A DNA stretch of 64,000 nt. Source: Nitrospirota bacterium. Its GTDB lineage: Bacteria; Nitrospirota; 9FT-COMBO-42-15; HDB-SIOI813. Below the pieces are notes generated by a model. The model saw nothing but the letters and a program-made list of their open reading frames with translations, did not search any database and was not told where the DNA came from. Position numbers and translations under genes: made by a program. Every line of letters starts with the position of its first letter. The stretch's first letter is position 1. Of this stretch, positions 62,619-64,000 are shown one piece after another. The stretch lies in assembly GCA_020851375.1 (NCBI GenBank), contig JADZCV010000044.1:1-64000 (forward strand), read 5' to 3'.

Positions 62619-63876
62619 TAACCATACACCTCTTGTTCTTTATATGATACTCAAACTCTTCCGTGAAGTTGTTAAATGCGCCTCTTAGCGCCATAACAGC
62701 GCCGTCACCCAGCGGACAGAATGTCCTTCCGAAAATATCCACGCACAATTTCTTCAGCAACTCCATGTCACCCTCTTTACCCTGACCATGTTCGATACGC
62801 CGCATGACCTTTACAATCCAGTCAAGGCCTTCCCGGCACGGGGTGCACTTTCCGCATGATTCATGATGAAAAAATTCATGAGTGATAAGGGCAGCCTTTA
62901 CTATGCACATGCTGTCATCAATAACGACAACGGCGCCGCTTCCAAGCATCGTACCCTTTGCCGCAAGGGAATCAAAATCCATTGGCGTATCAAGATCCTT
63001 TTCCGTAAGCATTGGAGCTGATACACCGCCTGGTATCACGGCCTTTAATTTCTTCCCCGGCCTGATGCCTCCCGCATGTGTAAATATAATCTCTCTGAGA
63101 GGCGTCCCCATTGGAAGCTCATACAATCCCGGCTTATTCACGCTCCCGCTGATCCCGAACAGTTTCGGCCCCGGGCTCTTTGCCGGACCTATAGAAGCAA
63201 ACCACGCCGCACCCCTGTTGACGATATGAGGTATGCATGCGAGCGTCTCCACATTGTTTATCACAGTAGGCTTTCCAAAAAGCCCGACATGCGCTGGAAA
63301 CGGCGGCTTGATACGCGGCAGTGCCCTCCGCCCTTCGATAGACTCAAGCAGTGCAGTCTCCTCGCCGCAGATGTAAGCCCCAGCCCCCCTGTGCACGTAG
63401 ATATCATGACTGAACTTCGTTCCCAGAATATTCTTCCCAAGGTAGTTCTTCTGATAAGCCTCTTTAATGGCATCCTCGAGCCTGTCTGCACCAAGGCTAA
63501 ACTCTCCGCGGATATAGATATATGATGTATCAGCCCCGATAGCGTATGAGGCGATAACCATACCTTCTATCAACTGGTGGGGGTCATATTCTATGATTGC
63601 CCTGTCTTTGAATGTACCAGGCTCCCCTTCATCAGCATTACAGCAGAGGTATTTCTGCAGAGTCGGGTCCTTGGGGATAAAGCTCCACTTAAGCCCGGTG
63701 GAGAAACCTGCACCGCCGCGCCCCCTTAACCCCGAATCCTTCACCATCTGGATAAGCGAGTCCGGCGTCATCTCAAGCGCCTTCTTCAGGGCCTGATAAC
63801 CGCCGCTGCTCATGTAAGAGGTAAGCTTATATGAATCCGGCATATTTATATTTTTTAAAAGTACTGGTTCAAACAT
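62605..63876 (-). CDS. nuoF: NADH-quinone oxidoreductase subunit F
   Basis: 423 residues. GLRGRGGAGFSTGLKW and ICGEETALLESIEGRR bind FMN and NADH; CGKCTPCREG with a later Cys binds cluster N3. The NADH entry site of complex I. Three bases after nuoE. Confidence 0.97.
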   Translation of the reverse strand: MFEPVLLKNINMPDSYKLTSYMSSGGYQALKKALEMTPDSLIQMVKDSGLRGRGGAGFSTGLKWSFIPKDPTLQKYLCCNADEGEPGTFKDRAIIEYDPHQLIEGMVIASYAIGADTSYIYIRGEFSLGADRLEDAIKEAYQKNYLGKNILGTKFSHDIYVHRGAGAYICGEETALLESIEGRRALPRIKPPFPAHVGLFGKPTVINNVETLACIPHIVNRGAAWFASIGPAKSPGPKLFGISGSVNKPGLYELPMGTPLREIIFTHAGGIRPGKKLKAVIPGGVSAPMLTEKDLDTPMDFDSLAAKGTMLGSGAVVVIDDSMCIVKAALITHEFFHHESCGKCTPCREGLDWIVKVMRRIEHGQGKEGDMELLKKLCVDIFGRTFCPLGDGAVMALRGAFNNFTEEFEYHIKNKRCMVNGNR

Positions 63877-63879
63877 AAT

Positions 63880-64000
63880 CTACCGTAAACCGTTCAGTAT
63901 ATCCTCAACCTTTGCATCATTAAGGTTTTCATAATACTTGTCATTTATTTGCATCATAGGCGCTGTGCCGCATGAACCAAGACACTCAACTGTCGAGAGG
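63880..64000 (-). CDS. nuoE: NADH-quinone oxidoreductase subunit E, C-terminal part
   Basis: The last 39 codons lie in the window; the 5' part is beyond the edge. The visible end contains [20 protein letters not shown], with the second Cys pair of the 2Fe-2S site N1a. The stop is TAG at 63882-63880. Confidence 0.93.
   Translation of the reverse strand, partial: LSTVECLGSCGTAPMMQINDKYYENLNDAKVEDILNGLR

Overview
The window is an ordinary chromosomal segment of a Gram-negative-type bacterium with an estimated GC content in the high 40s. It encodes an outer-membrane FadL-type channel, MltG, PilT and PilZ proteins, an HD-GYP protein, a class II (B12-dependent) ribonucleotide reductase, a PerR-type Fur regulator with Fe/Mn superoxide dismutase, an AmmeMemoRadiSam B protein, tandem DUF507 proteins, and a complex I locus with MrpD-like extra subunits. 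This mix is best matched by Nitrospirota or a related deep-branching, deltaproteobacteria-like lineage. The assignment is inference from gene content; no 16S gene or phylogenetic search supports it here. I see no prophage, transposase, CRISPR array or plasmid gene.

Layout. 1-2100: 3' end of a tRNA-Gly, then (minus) pabB and an FmdE-like gene. 2150-5331: HEAT-repeat protein plus HD-GYP protein, translationally coupled. 5359-6731: a compact tusA-perR-sodB operon with a sigma70 promoter, a perfect 7-1-7 Fur-family operator and a terminator. 6732-12167: mostly minus-strand housekeeping and orphan genes (mrp, a secreted HExxH protein, DUF488, yaiI, glutamate dehydrogenase, a PhnP-like MBL hydrolase carrying an internal palindrome, a thioredoxin-like ferredoxin). 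12307-14992: rnr and two DUF507 genes. 14993-20273 (minus): a nine-gene sulfur-carrier operon with two ubiquitin-like carriers, two MoeB/ThiF E1 enzymes, a JAMM protease, cysteine synthase, threonine synthase, a NIL-domain protein and a small membrane protein. 20425-23306: a small winged-helix-like gene, nrdJ and amrB. 23318-29651 (minus): birA-coaX-grpE-dnaK-dnaJ-rsmE. 29668-30190: the only gene-free stretch over 300 bases, filled by two families of palindromic repeats. 30231-43340 (minus): nadC, valS, a pseudo-receiver, mltG, ruvX, a phasin-like gene, alaS, recX, pilT, recA, thpR, pncC and pgpA. 43395-47023 (minus): a PilZ gene, then tRNA-Ser(CGA)-tRNA-Ser(GGA)-SRP RNA-dnaX-ybaB-recR, the same order as around scr/dnaX in Bacillus. 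47070-49270: a small Cys protein, hemW with a non-standard start, and a coiled-coil/zinc-ribbon protein. 49316-64000 (minus): nuoE(partial)-F-G, a cyclic-nucleotide-binding protein, nuoH-I-J-K, an MrpD-like subunit, an 84-residue membrane protein, a NuoL-like/MrpD-like subunit, nuoM, nuoN and a FadL channel.

How the genes work together. The nuo operon encodes a proton-pumping NADH dehydrogenase with four antiporter-type subunits instead of the usual three. The tusA-perR-sodB unit joins sulfur trafficking to peroxide/superoxide defence under a probable autoregulated PerR. The sulfur operon looks like a self-contained thiocarboxylate route: an E1 charges a Gly-Gly carrier, a PLP enzyme uses the carrier-bound sulfur, and the JAMM protease releases the product and/or trims the carrier. 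It is the most interesting system in the window. The rest is replication and repair (recA, recX, recR, dnaX, ruvX), translation (alaS, valS, tRNAs, rsmE, SRP RNA) and cofactor or cell-wall housekeeping.
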